In this document: positions 1-9,900 of the stretch, one piece after another
How positions within the stretch are numbered: position 1 is the first letter of the stretch
How the letters are laid out: each line of letters starts with the position of its first letter
Assembly: GCF_020424085.1 (NCBI RefSeq)
Contig: NZ_CP080203.1
Location: 1,550,001-1,614,000, forward strand
Source: Mycetocola spongiae
GTDB taxonomy: Bacteria; Actinomycetota; Actinomycetes; Actinomycetales; Microbacteriaceae
Reading direction: 5' to 3'
DNA: 64,000 nucleotides
The notes under the pieces: generated by a model
Database searches by the model: none
Told to the model about the DNA's origin: nothing
The model's input: only the letters and a program-made list of their open reading frames with translations
Program-made: the position numbers and the translations under genes

Positions 1-314
1 CCTCATCCACATCAGACTCATCCACGGATTCTGCCGAGGCAGCGCCCGGCACCGCCTCGTCAACGGCATCACCACGACGCGCCACAAAGACCGTCGCCTC
101 CTCGGGCTCCGCATCTTCCGCCTCCGCCGCAGCAGAAGCCTCGACGGACACCGCCGCCTCCGCGCGCATCCGCTGGACAAACACTGTCGCCTCATCCGCA
201 CCGGACTCATCCCCGGATTCTGCCGAGGCAGCGCCCGGCACCGCCTCGTCAACGGCACCACCGCGGCGCGCCACAAAGACCGTCGCCTCCTCGGGCTCCG
301 CAGCCTCCGCGGAG
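1..314. repeat. 189-bp (63-codon) tandem repeat inside the acidic repeat protein
   Basis: Bases 1-125 recur almost unchanged at 190-314, an offset of exactly 189 bp or 63 codons, so the frame is kept. The two copies differ at few positions and both encode EEATVFVARRG followed by a DEAVPGAASAES stretch. A third, more diverged EATVFV motif lies between them, giving a half-period of 31-32 residues. More units may lie to the left of the window. Confidence 0.85.
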
Positions 315-547
315 GCGGGAACCGCGGCGGACGCCGATTCCTGCTCCCCCGCGGATACGCCCCGGGAGCGACGCGATCCCGGCGCGCTGCCCGCTCCGGC
401 GTCTGCGCCGTCTCCGCCGTCTGCGGTCGCGGGGATCCCCGCGGTCCCCTCCGTCTCCCTGACCGCCCGCGCGCGCTCGCGTGCCGCGCGGCGCGAGGAT
501 TCCCCGGACCCGGACTCCCCCGGCGTGGCCTCGTCCCGGTTAGTCAT
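1..547 (-). CDS. Acidic Ala/Glu-rich repeat protein with ATVFV motifs (C-terminus beyond window)
   Basis: This is the last gene seen of the envelope phosphosignalling operon, and it runs off the left edge. ATG at 547 lies inside the end of the PP2C gene (8-bp overlap), which implies translational coupling. The 182 visible codons begin MTNRDEATPG and are rich in Ala, Glu, Ser and Gly, with no membrane segment or fold visible, so the region is probably disordered. The short motif EATVFV recurs with threonines at residues 89, 121 and 152. The FHA protein of the same operon carries the same string (DDATVFV, Thr77). A threonine before hydrophobic residues in an acidic tail resembles kinase acceptor sites such as that of GarA, so these are candidate phosphorylation sites; that is inference. 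The domain following this tail is not visible. Confidence 0.75.
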   Translation of the reverse strand, partial: MTNRDEATPGESGSGESSRRAARERARAVRETEGTAGIPATADGGDGADAGAGSAPGSRRSRGVSAGEQESASAAVPASAEAAEPEEATVFVARRGGAVDEAVPGAASAESGDESGADEATVFVQRMRAEAAVSVEASAAAEAEDAEPEEATVFVARRGDAVDEAVPGAASAESVDESDVDE

Positions 548-1385
548 CGGTCCTCCGTACCTCCGCGGTCGCCGTGACCGAGTGCTCCCAGCCCGAGGCG
601 GTACCCCCGGAGGTATTCTCGCGGCGCATGGGCGCGCCCTCGCGCGCATGCACATCCACCACGATGGCCGAAATATTATCCCGACCCCCCGCCTCATTGG
701 CGAGCCGCACCAGCTCCGATACCGCCGAGCGCGGCCGCCCCGACATCGTCAGGACCGCGCGAATACGCTCCTCCGTGAGCTCATCGTGCAGGCCATCCGT
801 GCAGATCAAAAAGCGCACCCCCGGCACCAGCGGCAGCAGCCAGGAATCCGGCACGCTCTCCTCCGAACCAATCGCCCGGGTGATGATATTGCGCGCCGGA
901 AGGCTCGGGGAATCCCCGGTCACCCCGCGCGCGATCATCTCCGCACGCAGCGAATGATCCGCGGTCAGCTGCACCAGCTCGCTGCCCACATGCTGATATA
1001 CCCGCGAATCCCCCACGTTTAACAGTAGCCAGTTCAGCCGCTCCTCGTGCCGAATCAGGATCAGCCCCGAAACCGTGCTCCCCGCGCCGCGCGGCGTATC
1101 CGCGGCCACGCCACGCACCTCGCGCCGGGCGTCCTCAAGCGCCGCCCATACCTGATCCAGCGTGGCCGGCGCCGATTCCGGCAAACCCGCCAAAAACGCC
1201 TCGGTCACCGCTCGGCTCGCGCGATCCCCCGCATCGTAGCCGCCCATCCCATCGGCCACCAAAAAATACGGACCGCCCACCGCGATCGAATCCTCGTTCC
1301 GGGTGCGCGTGCGCCCGGCATCGCTCAGCGCCGCGGCCTCGCAGGACACCCGCTCCGAGAGCACACTCTCCCCGCTCCACGGCAC
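540..1385 (-). CDS. PP2C-family Ser/Thr protein phosphatase
   Basis: Metal-dependent phosphatase, presumably reversing the operon's kinase. The PP2C motifs are present in order: TRNEDS, VADGMGG, GSTVSG, NVGDSR, CTDGLHDEL and GRDNIS. They supply the usual metal-binding aspartates, so it should be active. There is no membrane segment, so it is cytosolic. The frame stays open to 1451, but that would overlap the upstream FHA gene by 55 bp. GTG at 1385 and GTG at 1364 (GGAG about 10 nt upstream) are more likely starts, and a TTG at 1400 overlapping the FHA stop is also possible. The stop overlaps the start of the repeat-protein gene. Function is clear; the start is uncertain. Confidence 0.9.
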   Translation of the reverse strand: MPWSGESVLSERVSCEAAALSDAGRTRTRNEDSIAVGGPYFLVADGMGGYDAGDRASRAVTEAFLAGLPESAPATLDQVWAALEDARREVRGVAADTPRGAGSTVSGLILIRHEERLNWLLLNVGDSRVYQHVGSELVQLTADHSLRAEMIARGVTGDSPSLPARNIITRAIGSEESVPDSWLLPLVPGVRFLICTDGLHDELTEERIRAVLTMSGRPRSAVSELVRLANEAGGRDNISAIVVDVHAREGAPMRRENTSGGTASGWEHSVTATAEVRRTDD

Positions 1386-1396
1386 CGCGGCGGCAC

Positions 1397-1999
1397 TCAA
1401 CGCGCCGCCCCGTCCGCCGGCGCATCGGCTATCCGCTCGATGCGCATACACACGGTCCCGATCAGCATGCTGCCCAGCACCGGCGTCTCAATATGCGGCT
1501 CGATCGGCACCTCCGTGCCGTCGTCGGCACAGAGCAGCACACCATTGGTCGCGCCCAGATCGGTGATCAGCCAGGAGTCCTCCACAAACCGCAGCCGGGC
1601 ATGGGTCTTGGAGATGGTGCGGCTGGGATCGGGAATGATCAGCGCCTCGGTCCCGGCCAGCGCGCGCGGCTTGCGGCCCAGGATCAGGTCCTCCGCGGGC
1701 AGCTCCAGCGCCGCGCCCTCCTCCGGCACCAGCCGCCAGCGCGGCGGCGGGGTGCGATCCACAAAGACGGTGGCATCGTCCTCCTCGGTCCCCGCCGACA
1801 GCGGCGCGATCATCACCGTGCCCTCCTCGGGAGCCACCCCGCCCTCGCCCGGATCCACATAGGTGGGCAGGGGCGGCGCGGCCCTCCAATAGGAGTTTTC
1901 CAGCACGGCCGGACCGGAAATCTCCCAGTCGTTTTCGGCGGGGGGCGGCGGGGGTGGGACCATCGCGCCCGGAGTCTGTCCGGGATATGTGTTTTTCAC
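1397..1999 (-). CDS. FHA-domain protein with proline-rich N-terminus and ATVFV motif
   Basis: A 200-residue cytosolic protein. The N-terminus is proline-rich and acidic and contains EEDDATVFVDR (Thr77). The C-terminal half is an FHA phosphothreonine-binding domain: ILGRKP, then SRTISKTHARL, then LGATNGV. The layout of a threonine-bearing acidic tail before an FHA domain is that of GarA/OdhI-type kinase substrates, whose phosphorylated tail binds their own FHA domain; applying that here is inference. The GTG start at 1999 has AGGAG at good spacing. The gene begins 11 bp after the transglutaminase-fold gene and precedes the phosphatase gene, so the tail could be a shared target of the operon's kinase and phosphatase. 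Confidence 0.9.
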   Translation of the reverse strand: MKNTYPGQTPGAMVPPPPPPAENDWEISGPAVLENSYWRAAPPLPTYVDPGEGGVAPEEGTVMIAPLSAGTEEDDATVFVDRTPPPRWRLVPEEGAALELPAEDLILGRKPRALAGTEALIIPDPSRTISKTHARLRFVEDSWLITDLGATNGVLLCADDGTEVPIEPHIETPVLGSMLIGTVCMRIERIADAPADGAAR

Positions 2000-2010
2000 C
2001 TGTGTCTCCT

Positions 2011-4557
2011 TTAATCCGCGGGGGTATCCGCGGCTGTGGGTTGATGGGGCCGGCGCGCTGACCGGCGGATCGCGGAGGGTAGCCCGCGCAGCATCGCGCG
2101 CGGATCGATTCCGCCCAGCAGCGACCGCGGGCTCAGCGCCCGCCGCAGCCGTTCGCGGCGCGTGGTCTCCGCGTCCAGCTCGGCCAATTCGGCCTCGGTG
2201 TCCTCCCAGAGGCGGTCCACCGCGGATTCGGAGATATCGCCGCGGGCAAAAACCGCGCGGTCCACCCCGGCCGCGATCTGCCCGGCCCGCGGGCCGCCGA
2301 TCTGTTCGGCCTGGGCCGCGCGCGGCAGCCCCGCGGTAACCGCCATTCCGGCATCGCGCTGCCTATCCAGCAGCTCCGCCCAGGCGCCGAGCGCCCGGAT
2401 CTCCGGGGAGCCCTGCGCGCGTCGCCGCCGATACCGGATCCGTTTAGCCACCGGCAGGAACAGCACCGGCAGCAGGAGCAGGAGCAGCGCCCCCGTCCCC
2501 AGCAGGATCGGGCGCAGCACGGGCCATACCGCGAGCCACCAGGAGGGGCCACGATCGGCATCGGCCTCGCCCGCCTCACCCTCGCCCTGGCTCAGCAGCG
2601 GATCGCTGGACTGCGCGTTCAGGTCCTCGGGCACGGTGGCAAACTCGGGCAGCTGCTCACCCTCGATCAGCTCGATCGGAATATTATCGTGTTGCGGGGT
2701 CGCGTCGATGCTGCGCCAGTTCCGATCCGCGCCGCGCACCTCGATCCACGCCGCCATATTCTCGCCCGTGCACTCCTCGATACATGCCGGGACCCCCGGA
2801 ACGCCGGCGTTCTCGCCGAGCCGCACGCCCACAACCACGCGGGAGTCATAGCCCAGGGCGCGGGCAATCAGCGCCGCGGCGGCGGCAAATTGTTCGTCAT
2901 CGCCCACCGCCGCGACCAGCTGGGCGCCGTCCTGGCCGTCGCCCACCACGCGCTGCTGCCGGTTCAGATCGGAGAAGAGGCCCTCGAGGCGAGAGCCGTT
3001 ATGGCCCGCGAAGCTCGGCGCAAAACGGTAACCATCGGTCTCGGCCAGCGCGGCGATCCAGCGCGAACTGCCCTCCTCGGCGGTGATCGAATGGCTCAGG
3101 AATCCCCGCTCGCGCAGCCGCTCGATCAGGGTGAGCAGGCCGCGCTCATCGCGCGGCTGATCCTGCGCCCGAATCCAGGCGGTCAGTTCGGGGAGCGCCT
3201 CCGCATCGATCTGCGGCCCGGAATGCGCCGGTGCGCCGAGCGCGCCCGCGCCGGGAGCGGTGGGCACCGCGCGCACCCGATAGCCATCCCCGTCACGCAC
3301 GCCGTTTTCCGGGTCCTCGGGCACGGGGGTCACGATGCCCGAGCCCGTGGCGCGGTTAATATAAAAGGTATCCGCGAGGGCCTCGGCGCGCGGGCCGCGG
3401 AACCGCGGCGGCTCGGCGATCTGCGCGGGCAGCGGCAACCAGATCTGCTCATAGCCGGCCTCGATCTGCACGCTCAGCTCCACGGTATCCTCGCCGCCGA
3501 TCCCGCCCGGATAGCGCGTATAGCGCTCGCCCCCGGAGGCGCCATCGGCCACATGAAACTCGCTGCCATCGAAGCTATCCAGCACGGCGATGCGCAGCCG
3601 CTCGGGGAGCGCCCCCGAGGAGGACACCCGAAACAGGGGCCGATCAAATTCGATATCGCGCTTCCAGATGCGATAGCCGGCGAGCGGGCCCGGCTGGGAC
3701 TGCACCACCAGATCGGGATCGATATATTCGCGCGGTACCCGGCGTTCACCCGCCTCGGCCAGCACGGGCGCGGCGGTCAGCGCGGCCCCCACGGCGAGCG
3801 CAAGCAGCAGGATTCCGGCCACGGGCCGCCAGAGGGCACCACGGGTCCGGCGCGCGGACGCGGTATCCGCACCGGCCAGCCCGCGGCCGCGGCGCAGCGC
3901 CGCACGCCGCCCGGATTCCGAGGCCACCCGCACCCAGGCCAGCGCCAGGATAAAGGCCATCCCCCACAGGCCGATCTCCCGGGGCGCGGGGATGCTCGCC
4001 CCGATTCCCGGTATCAGCACCGGGGCGCTCAGCTCGCTCCCGCCCCAGATCAGGCCAAATAGTAGAGGGGCAAAGAGGGGAAGGACCGCGAGCGAGGAGG
4101 CCCGCGGCCCGCCGCCCAGCAGCAGCACCGCGCCGGTTTGGGCGGCCAGGAGCACCACAAAAAACGGCACCAGCACGGCCTGATACTCGCCCACCGGCAG
4201 GCCCAGCGTGAGCAGCTGTTTCCAGCCGGTGACCACGGTGACCAGCCCGTCGCGTTCCCCCAGGAGGATCCCGCGCGGGCTGCCGCCGAGCGCCGAGGGC
4301 ACCGCGAGCGGCACCACGGCCAGCACAAAAATAAGCGGGGCGATCAGAAGGATCCGCCGCGGCGACCAGCCCAGGCGGGTGCGCGCCCAGAGCAGGGCCG
4401 CGGCCATCACGCTGATGGTGGCGGCGATCAGCCAGAGCCGCTCGCTGCGATAGATCGGCCAGGCGGCCGCCACCGCGAGCGCGGCAAAGGCCAGCATCAG
4501 CAGCACCTGCGCCAGATAGCGCGAGAGCGCGGGGGTCTCCCGGGTACGCTTTGACAT
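2011..4557 (-). CDS. Transglutaminase-like membrane protein (TgpA type), probable pseudoenzyme
   Basis: An 848-residue membrane protein. The N-terminal ~240 residues hold about six or seven hydrophobic segments, then comes a long extracytoplasmic part, a C-terminal membrane helix near residues 675-700, and a basic cytoplasmic tail. Residues about 540-625 are a transglutaminase core, recognisable from FAAAAALIARALGY, RVVVGVRLG, AAWIEV and SIDATP. In active members the pattern is G-x-C-x-x-F-A and H-A-W. Here the cysteine position is Asp554 and the histidine position is Ala602; only Asp618 of the triad remains. TgpA-like proteins normally accompany MoxR and DUF58 genes, as here. The ATG overlaps the DUF58 stop (TGATG). 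The fold call is strong; loss of catalysis is inferred from the substitutions. Confidence 0.9.
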   Translation of the reverse strand: MSKRTRETPALSRYLAQVLLMLAFAALAVAAAWPIYRSERLWLIAATISVMAAALLWARTRLGWSPRRILLIAPLIFVLAVVPLAVPSALGGSPRGILLGERDGLVTVVTGWKQLLTLGLPVGEYQAVLVPFFVVLLAAQTGAVLLLGGGPRASSLAVLPLFAPLLFGLIWGGSELSAPVLIPGIGASIPAPREIGLWGMAFILALAWVRVASESGRRAALRRGRGLAGADTASARRTRGALWRPVAGILLLALAVGAALTAAPVLAEAGERRVPREYIDPDLVVQSQPGPLAGYRIWKRDIEFDRPLFRVSSSGALPERLRIAVLDSFDGSEFHVADGASGGERYTRYPGGIGGEDTVELSVQIEAGYEQIWLPLPAQIAEPPRFRGPRAEALADTFYINRATGSGIVTPVPEDPENGVRDGDGYRVRAVPTAPGAGALGAPAHSGPQIDAEALPELTAWIRAQDQPRDERGLLTLIERLRERGFLSHSITAEEGSSRWIAALAETDGYRFAPSFAGHNGSRLEGLFSDLNRQQRVVGDGQDGAQLVAAVGDDEQFAAAAALIARALGYDSRVVVGVRLGENAGVPGVPACIEECTGENMAAWIEVRGADRNWRSIDATPQHDNIPIELIEGEQLPEFATVPEDLNAQSSDPLLSQGEGEAGEADADRGPSWWLAVWPVLRPILLGTGALLLLLLPVLFLPVAKRIRYRRRRAQGSPEIRALGAWAELLDRQRDAGMAVTAGLPRAAQAEQIGGPRAGQIAAGVDRAVFARGDISESAVDRLWEDTEAELAELDAETTRRERLRRALSPRSLLGGIDPRAMLRGLPSAIRRSARRPHQPTAADTPAD

Positions 4558-5957
4558 CAGTTATTCCCCCGGATCAGCAGCTGTCCGAGGTCGCCCACGG
4601 CCCCCACGGTCAGCACGGTTCCGGTATCCACGCGCAGCGCTGCCGGTTCGGCCAGCTGCTGCGCGCGCACCACAACCACGCCGATATTCGCGGCAAAGGC
4701 GGAGGCGGCGCGGCGCAGCCGGGACATATCCGGGATCGACCCGGTCACGATATATACGATCGACAGGTGTGCCTGGCCCTGGGCCACGGTCGCGGCGAGG
4801 CGCTCCAGCCGCGGCCCCGAGGCCACCGCCTCCAGCTCGGCCCAGGAGTCCAGGAGCGCGGGCACCCCCAGCCCGCCGATCTCGGTGACCCCGAGCGGTC
4901 CCGGGCGTCCGCGGTCGGGGCACCAGGCGGAGGCGATATACCGATCGCGCCCGTTGCGCACTGCCTGCACCGAGAGCGAGGCGGCGGCGCTCACGGCCAA
5001 TTCAAACTCCTCATCCGAGGCGTATTCCGCGCGCACCGCATCAAAAAGCACCGCGACGCGGGAGAGCTGGGACTCCTCGTATTGGCGCACCATCAGCGCG
5101 CCGGTCTTCGCGGTGGAACGCCAGTGCACGTGGCGGAAGGAATCGCCGCGCACATAGGCGCGCACGGCGTGAAAGGACAGATCGGAATCGGTCAGCCGGC
5201 GGCTGGACTGGCCCTCCAGATCGCGCACCATCCCCGCGCTATTTTGGGGCAGGGCCGCGATCGCTGGATGTACGTGCAGGAGGTGGCGTTGATTCCAGGT
5301 GACCGCGCGACGAAACAGCCCAATCGGATCGCGCCGGGACACGGTGACCGGGCCCACCGGGATCACCCCGCGCCGCGGCGCCCGCAGCGGCACCGGGATG
5401 CGGCGTTCGGCCCGCGGCCCGAGCAACGGCACCGGGATTTGCAGGATCGCCGGGCCCACGCCGAGCTCCGCAATCGCGGGCAGCGCCGGGCCCGCGGCCA
5501 GATTACGCACCTCGAGCCAGGCGGCGGTGTCCTCGCCCGCAAATACCCGGTCCCGTTCCAGCCCCAGCGTCATGGCATAGGCGCGCCCGCCGAGCAAAAA
5601 CGGTCCCGCGAGCAGCACCAGCGCGAGGCTGAGCCCCGCCAAAAACCAGCCCTCCACCCAGCCCAGCAGCGCGCCGGCCAGCAGCCCGGCCGCGCCGCAG
5701 GCCAGCACAAACCAGCCGGTCGCGGTGACCAGCTCGGCGATGTTTTTCTGCACGCGGATAAGCCGCACGCGCGCGCGGCGCAGCAGCCTTGCGGCGCGGC
5801 GACGCAGCAGCTCGCCGCGTCCCGGCGCGGCCGAACGCACCGCGGTCCGGGTCACGGTGGCCGTATATTCCCCCGCACCCCGGGTCCGGGTGGTCGAGGT
5901 TTTTCTCCGCGTGCGGTGCCGGGTCGAGCCGGTGCCGCGCTCCGTGTTCTCGCTCAC
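4557..5957 (-). CDS. DUF58 domain membrane protein
   Basis: A 466-residue partner of MoxR ATPases. A basic, Thr/Arg-rich N-terminus of about 75 residues precedes two hydrophobic helices (about 78-125). The DUF58 core follows, with the family hallmark AYVRGDSFRHVHWRSTAK near residues 265-285 and a von Willebrand A-like C-terminal part. DUF58 proteins of this layout are taken to be membrane-anchored substrates or adaptors of MoxR AAA+ proteins; their precise role is unknown. The GTG start overlaps the MoxR stop by 4 bp (GTGA) and the stop overlaps the start of the next gene by one base. Confidence 0.92.
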   Translation of the reverse strand: MSENTERGTGSTRHRTRRKTSTTRTRGAGEYTATVTRTAVRSAAPGRGELLRRRAARLLRRARVRLIRVQKNIAELVTATGWFVLACGAAGLLAGALLGWVEGWFLAGLSLALVLLAGPFLLGGRAYAMTLGLERDRVFAGEDTAAWLEVRNLAAGPALPAIAELGVGPAILQIPVPLLGPRAERRIPVPLRAPRRGVIPVGPVTVSRRDPIGLFRRAVTWNQRHLLHVHPAIAALPQNSAGMVRDLEGQSSRRLTDSDLSFHAVRAYVRGDSFRHVHWRSTAKTGALMVRQYEESQLSRVAVLFDAVRAEYASDEEFELAVSAAASLSVQAVRNGRDRYIASAWCPDRGRPGPLGVTEIGGLGVPALLDSWAELEAVASGPRLERLAATVAQGQAHLSIVYIVTGSIPDMSRLRRAASAFAANIGVVVVRAQQLAEPAALRVDTGTVLTVGAVGDLGQLLIRGNN

Positions 5958-6931
5958 TCCGCCGGGTTCTCCTCGGGCACGGGCACGTCCATCAATACCT
6001 GACCGATCACGTCCACCGCGCTGACACCGTCAAACTCGGCCTCGGGTTCCAGTACCAGGCGGTGCGCGAGCACCGCCACGGCCAGCTCCCGCACGTCCTC
6101 GGGCAGCACATAGGCGCGGCCCTGGCAGGCGGCCCAGGCCATCGCCAGGCGCGAGAGCGCAACCGCGCCGCGCACGCTCGAGCCCAGGCGCACCTCGGTG
6201 GCCGCGCGCGTGGCGTCCACGATCCGCATGATGTAATCGGAGATCAGCGGGCTCACATAGGCCTGCCGGGCGAGTGCCGCTGCCTCCACGAGGTTAGCGG
6301 TGGAGATCACCGGGTTCAGGTCGTCCTGATCGCGGTTGAGCCCCTGCAGGATGCGCATCATCGCCGCACCATCGGGATAGCCAATCGAGGTTTTGATCAT
6401 AAACCGGTCCAGCTGGGCCTCGGGCAGCCGATAGGTGCCCGCCTGCTCCACCGGGTTCTGCGTCGCAATCACGAGGAAGGGTGCGTCGATGCGGTGGGTG
6501 GTGCCGTCCACGGTCACCTGGCGCTCGGCCATGACCTCCAGCAGTGCCGACTGGGTTTTGGGGCTTGCCCGGTTAATCTCATCGGCCAGCACCACATTGG
6601 CGAAGATCGGCCCCGGATGAAACTCAAAAACATTCGCGGACTGATCAAATACGGTGATGCCGGTGACATCCCCGGGCAGCAGATCGGGCGTGAACTGGAT
6701 GCGCGAATCGGTGCCCTCCACCGATTGGGCGAGGGCCCGCGCGAGCGCGGTTTTTCCGGTGCCGGGCACGTCCTCAAGCAGCACGTGGCCGCCGGCCAGG
6801 GCCGTGGCAAATACCAGCTGCAGGACGCGGCGTTTACCGTGGATGGCCTGCTCCATATTATCCACCACGGCGCGTTGCACGCCGTGAATCCAGGCTGCCT
6901 GTTCGGTGCTGAGTGCGCCGGATGCGGTCAT
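5954..6931 (-). CDS. MoxR-family AAA+ ATPase
   Basis: A 325-residue AAA+ ATPase with Walker A DVPGTGKTA (about residues 54-62), Walker B VVLADEINRA (about 113-122), sensor ATQNPVE and a PEAQLDRF arginine-finger region. MoxR proteins act as chaperones that activate or insert cofactors into partner complexes, often with DUF58/VWA proteins; the DUF58 gene follows directly. A GTG at 6958 is in frame, but ATG at 6931 is preferred because AAAGGA lies about 8 nt upstream and the family usually begins there. It follows the Ig-like gene after 37 bp. Confidence 0.94.
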   Translation of the reverse strand: MTASGALSTEQAAWIHGVQRAVVDNMEQAIHGKRRVLQLVFATALAGGHVLLEDVPGTGKTALARALAQSVEGTDSRIQFTPDLLPGDVTGITVFDQSANVFEFHPGPIFANVVLADEINRASPKTQSALLEVMAERQVTVDGTTHRIDAPFLVIATQNPVEQAGTYRLPEAQLDRFMIKTSIGYPDGAAMMRILQGLNRDQDDLNPVISTANLVEAAALARQAYVSPLISDYIMRIVDATRAATEVRLGSSVRGAVALSRLAMAWAACQGRAYVLPEDVRELAVAVLAHRLVLEPEAEFDGVSAVDVIGQVLMDVPVPEENPAE

Positions 6932-6968
6932 GAGGGGGTGTCCTTTCGGGAATACCACGAGTGGTGAA

Positions 6969-9900
6969 TCATTTATCGTCCTCGTCCGGGTCCTCGGGCG
7001 GGACAGTACACAGCGGGAAGCTCAGTTCCAGGGGTGGCAGCGCGGAGAACGCGCCGCTCCACGTGATCATCGCAAAACGCAGCCCGGGGCGGGAGGGATC
7101 GCTCATCAGATCGGAGACGCGCGCATCGCGGTTCGCGCCCGCGGTCACCGTCGGAAGCGGCCGCAGCACGGTCTGATCCGCGGCCACACACTCGGCGATG
7201 CCGCTCACGATCACCTCGGTGGGTACCGTGAGCGCCCCCACCGGGACCGGATCGGAACAGCGCGTAAGCTCATCGGCAAAACACTGCCGTGCCTCCACGC
7301 GGGTCGCGCGCGAGTTCGGGTCCAGCACCAGCTCGGATCGCCAGTCGGCGCCCTGCTGCCGGTATTGCAGCACCATATCCGAGAGCACCTCCACCACGGG
7401 GGCGGTGCGCAGGCGATATGCATAGTCCCCCTCGGGGGTGCGCGTGGGCGTGGTGGCGACCTCATAGCCGGAGACCACCACCGGGGTGGGGAGTTTACCT
7501 CCCGTGCGCATCGACACCACGTCGCTGCCCACCACGCCATAGCCGTTGCTCACGCAGGCGCGCACATCGTGATGCCGGCGGCGGCTGAGCCCGGAGAACT
7601 CGCCCGAGGCCAGATCGCCGCTCTCGGCGATCAGCGCCCCGCCATCGTCCACGCGGCATTCGGGCACCGCGGCGGGCCGCTCGGCCACCCGATAGATCAC
7701 GCTCAGGGGCCGGTCGCTGCCATTGGCATCGCCGCCGATTCCCGAGGCCACGAGGCCGGTATCTCCCTCGGCGCGCACGCCGAGACGGCCCGTGATCCGC
7801 GGCGCACCGGCCACCGTGACCGCGGCGGTTCCGCGGTCGCCCTCCGCGTTTCCCCCCGGCATCGGGGGTTCAAAGGCGCTCAGCGGGGTCACCCGAATCT
7901 GGGTGGAGCCCACGGGCAGGGTCATATCGATGATGGTTGTCCCGCCCGAGCGCGGCACCTCGCCCTCGCGTCCGTCGATGCGGAACGCTCGGGTATCCGC
8001 GGCCGCGGCGATGCTCACCCGGACCGAGCCCTGCGACTCGGAGGTCACGCCCGGCTCATAGCGGGGCGCGGCATTCACGGAGTCGATGCGCGGGGCCTGA
8101 TAGGCCCAGGCGGTGACCGGGCTGGTCTCCGCCGAGGCTCCCACCGCGTTCACCGCGCGCGCGGTGAAGCGATGCTGCTGGCCGTTGGTCAGTCCCGTGA
8201 CCTCGCAGCGATACGTGCCCGGGGTGGACGGGGCGCAGCTCGCGGAGGAGGATCCGTCCCCGCCCAGGCGCACGCCGGTCACCTCGGGATGGGCGCCCAG
8301 CGCCTCGCCGAGCGCCACGTCCAGCGTGAGTGAGGAGCCGGTATAGGCGGCCGTGGTGATCGCGGCGGGGGCCTGCGGCAGGCCCTGGGCATCAAATTCG
8401 ATGCGGCCCTCACCCAGGCGACCCTGCGAATCGCGCACGGTAAACGGCACGGTACAGGTGGCCCCATTGGTCTGGCCCGAGGGCCAGGTGATCTCCACGG
8501 CGTCCTCGCCCGCGCGGCCAAAACGGGCCACGGGGCAGGAGGAGCCGCTGATCGAGTCGAGCACCAGCCCGCCGCCGGGTCGCCCGGCAAAGGGATCAAA
8601 TTCCCCCGGAACTCCCACGACGCGCACGCGGCATCCGCCCGCGCCCACCGTGCACTGCGAGGACACGGTGGCGCCCCGCGGGGTTTCGCGCGGGGCATCC
8701 CCCACGCGCAGGATCAGCGTGGCCCGGCCCTCGCCGGCGCCGCGCACGTCCACGATCACGCGCTCCTCGGAGCCGGGCGGAGCATCCGCGCGCGCCACCA
8801 CGCGCAGCACGGTGCCCTCCTGGCTGAGCTGGAAGAGCGAGCCCCGCTCGCCGAGGGAGAAGCGCAGCGCGGACATATCGCCCACGCGGCCACCCTGCCA
8901 GCGCACCATATCGGCGGCAAGATCCACGCTCTCCTCGCCGCCCGGGCGGATCACCCGGGTCAGCCCGTCCAGTTCCACCTGCGGTTCGCGCGGGCTGATC
9001 TGGATCGGCAGGGATAGCGCGGTCCAGCGGTTCTGGCCCGGCAGCCGAACATCGATCAGGCAGCGGTCCTGCCACGGGGCCTCGGCCCCCGCCGAATAGC
9101 GAATATCCTGGCCGGAGGCGCTGCAGGAGGCGGCGGCGCGCTGGGTGGGCAGGGCGCCCGGGCGCAGCTCGATCCGCTCCCCCGGGACGCGCTCCACCAC
9201 GTCCTCCACCGATACGGTCACGGAGTTATTTTCGTCCACCTCAATCGGGCGCAGGCCCGCACGCAGGCCCACCCGGATCTCCTCGAGCGGAGGCACCACC
9301 AGGAAGCCGAAGGTTTCCACGGCGGCCCCGGTATTATCGGTTCCCGCAAGTCGGAAGGGCACCAGGTCGCCGCTCGCGCGATACTCTCCGATCAGCCGCG
9401 GTCCGGCCACCCGGAAGCGCGAGGCCGCGTCTCCCCAGACGCTCAGCGCAAGCCCCTCGGGATCTCCCGAGGACCAGCGCACGCGGCCGGTCAGCACATC
9501 CACGCCGGCCCCCGCGAGCACCGCGCGATCGCGCGCGGTGAGCGTGGTATCGGCCACGATCGGGGCCTGGGTTCCCACCCGGTCCGAGATCTGCACCACG
9601 ATCAGGCCCTCCGCGGTGCTGCCGCTGCGCGTGGAACGCACGGTATAGCGATAGGAGTGGCTTCCGGCATCCGGCCCGGAGTGCAGTACCACGCGGCCGG
9701 AGGCGAGGTCATCGAGGGTGATCATCGCGCGCAGGCGATCGTATTCGGGGGTGCCGGCGGCACCGGAAACATTGGGTTCCACCGAGATCAGTTCAAGCGT
9801 GCCCAGCGTGGGGTCCACGTCGTTTAGCAGCGGTTCCACGGTGGTGGTCGCGGAGGTTCCGCGCATCAGGCGCACCTGATCGCTCACCGTGATCGGCGCG

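Noticed and set aside
1386-1451. Start of the PP2C gene at 1451
   Set aside because: It would overlap the FHA gene by 55 bp and add residues not typical of PP2C; GTG 1385 or 1364 fits better.
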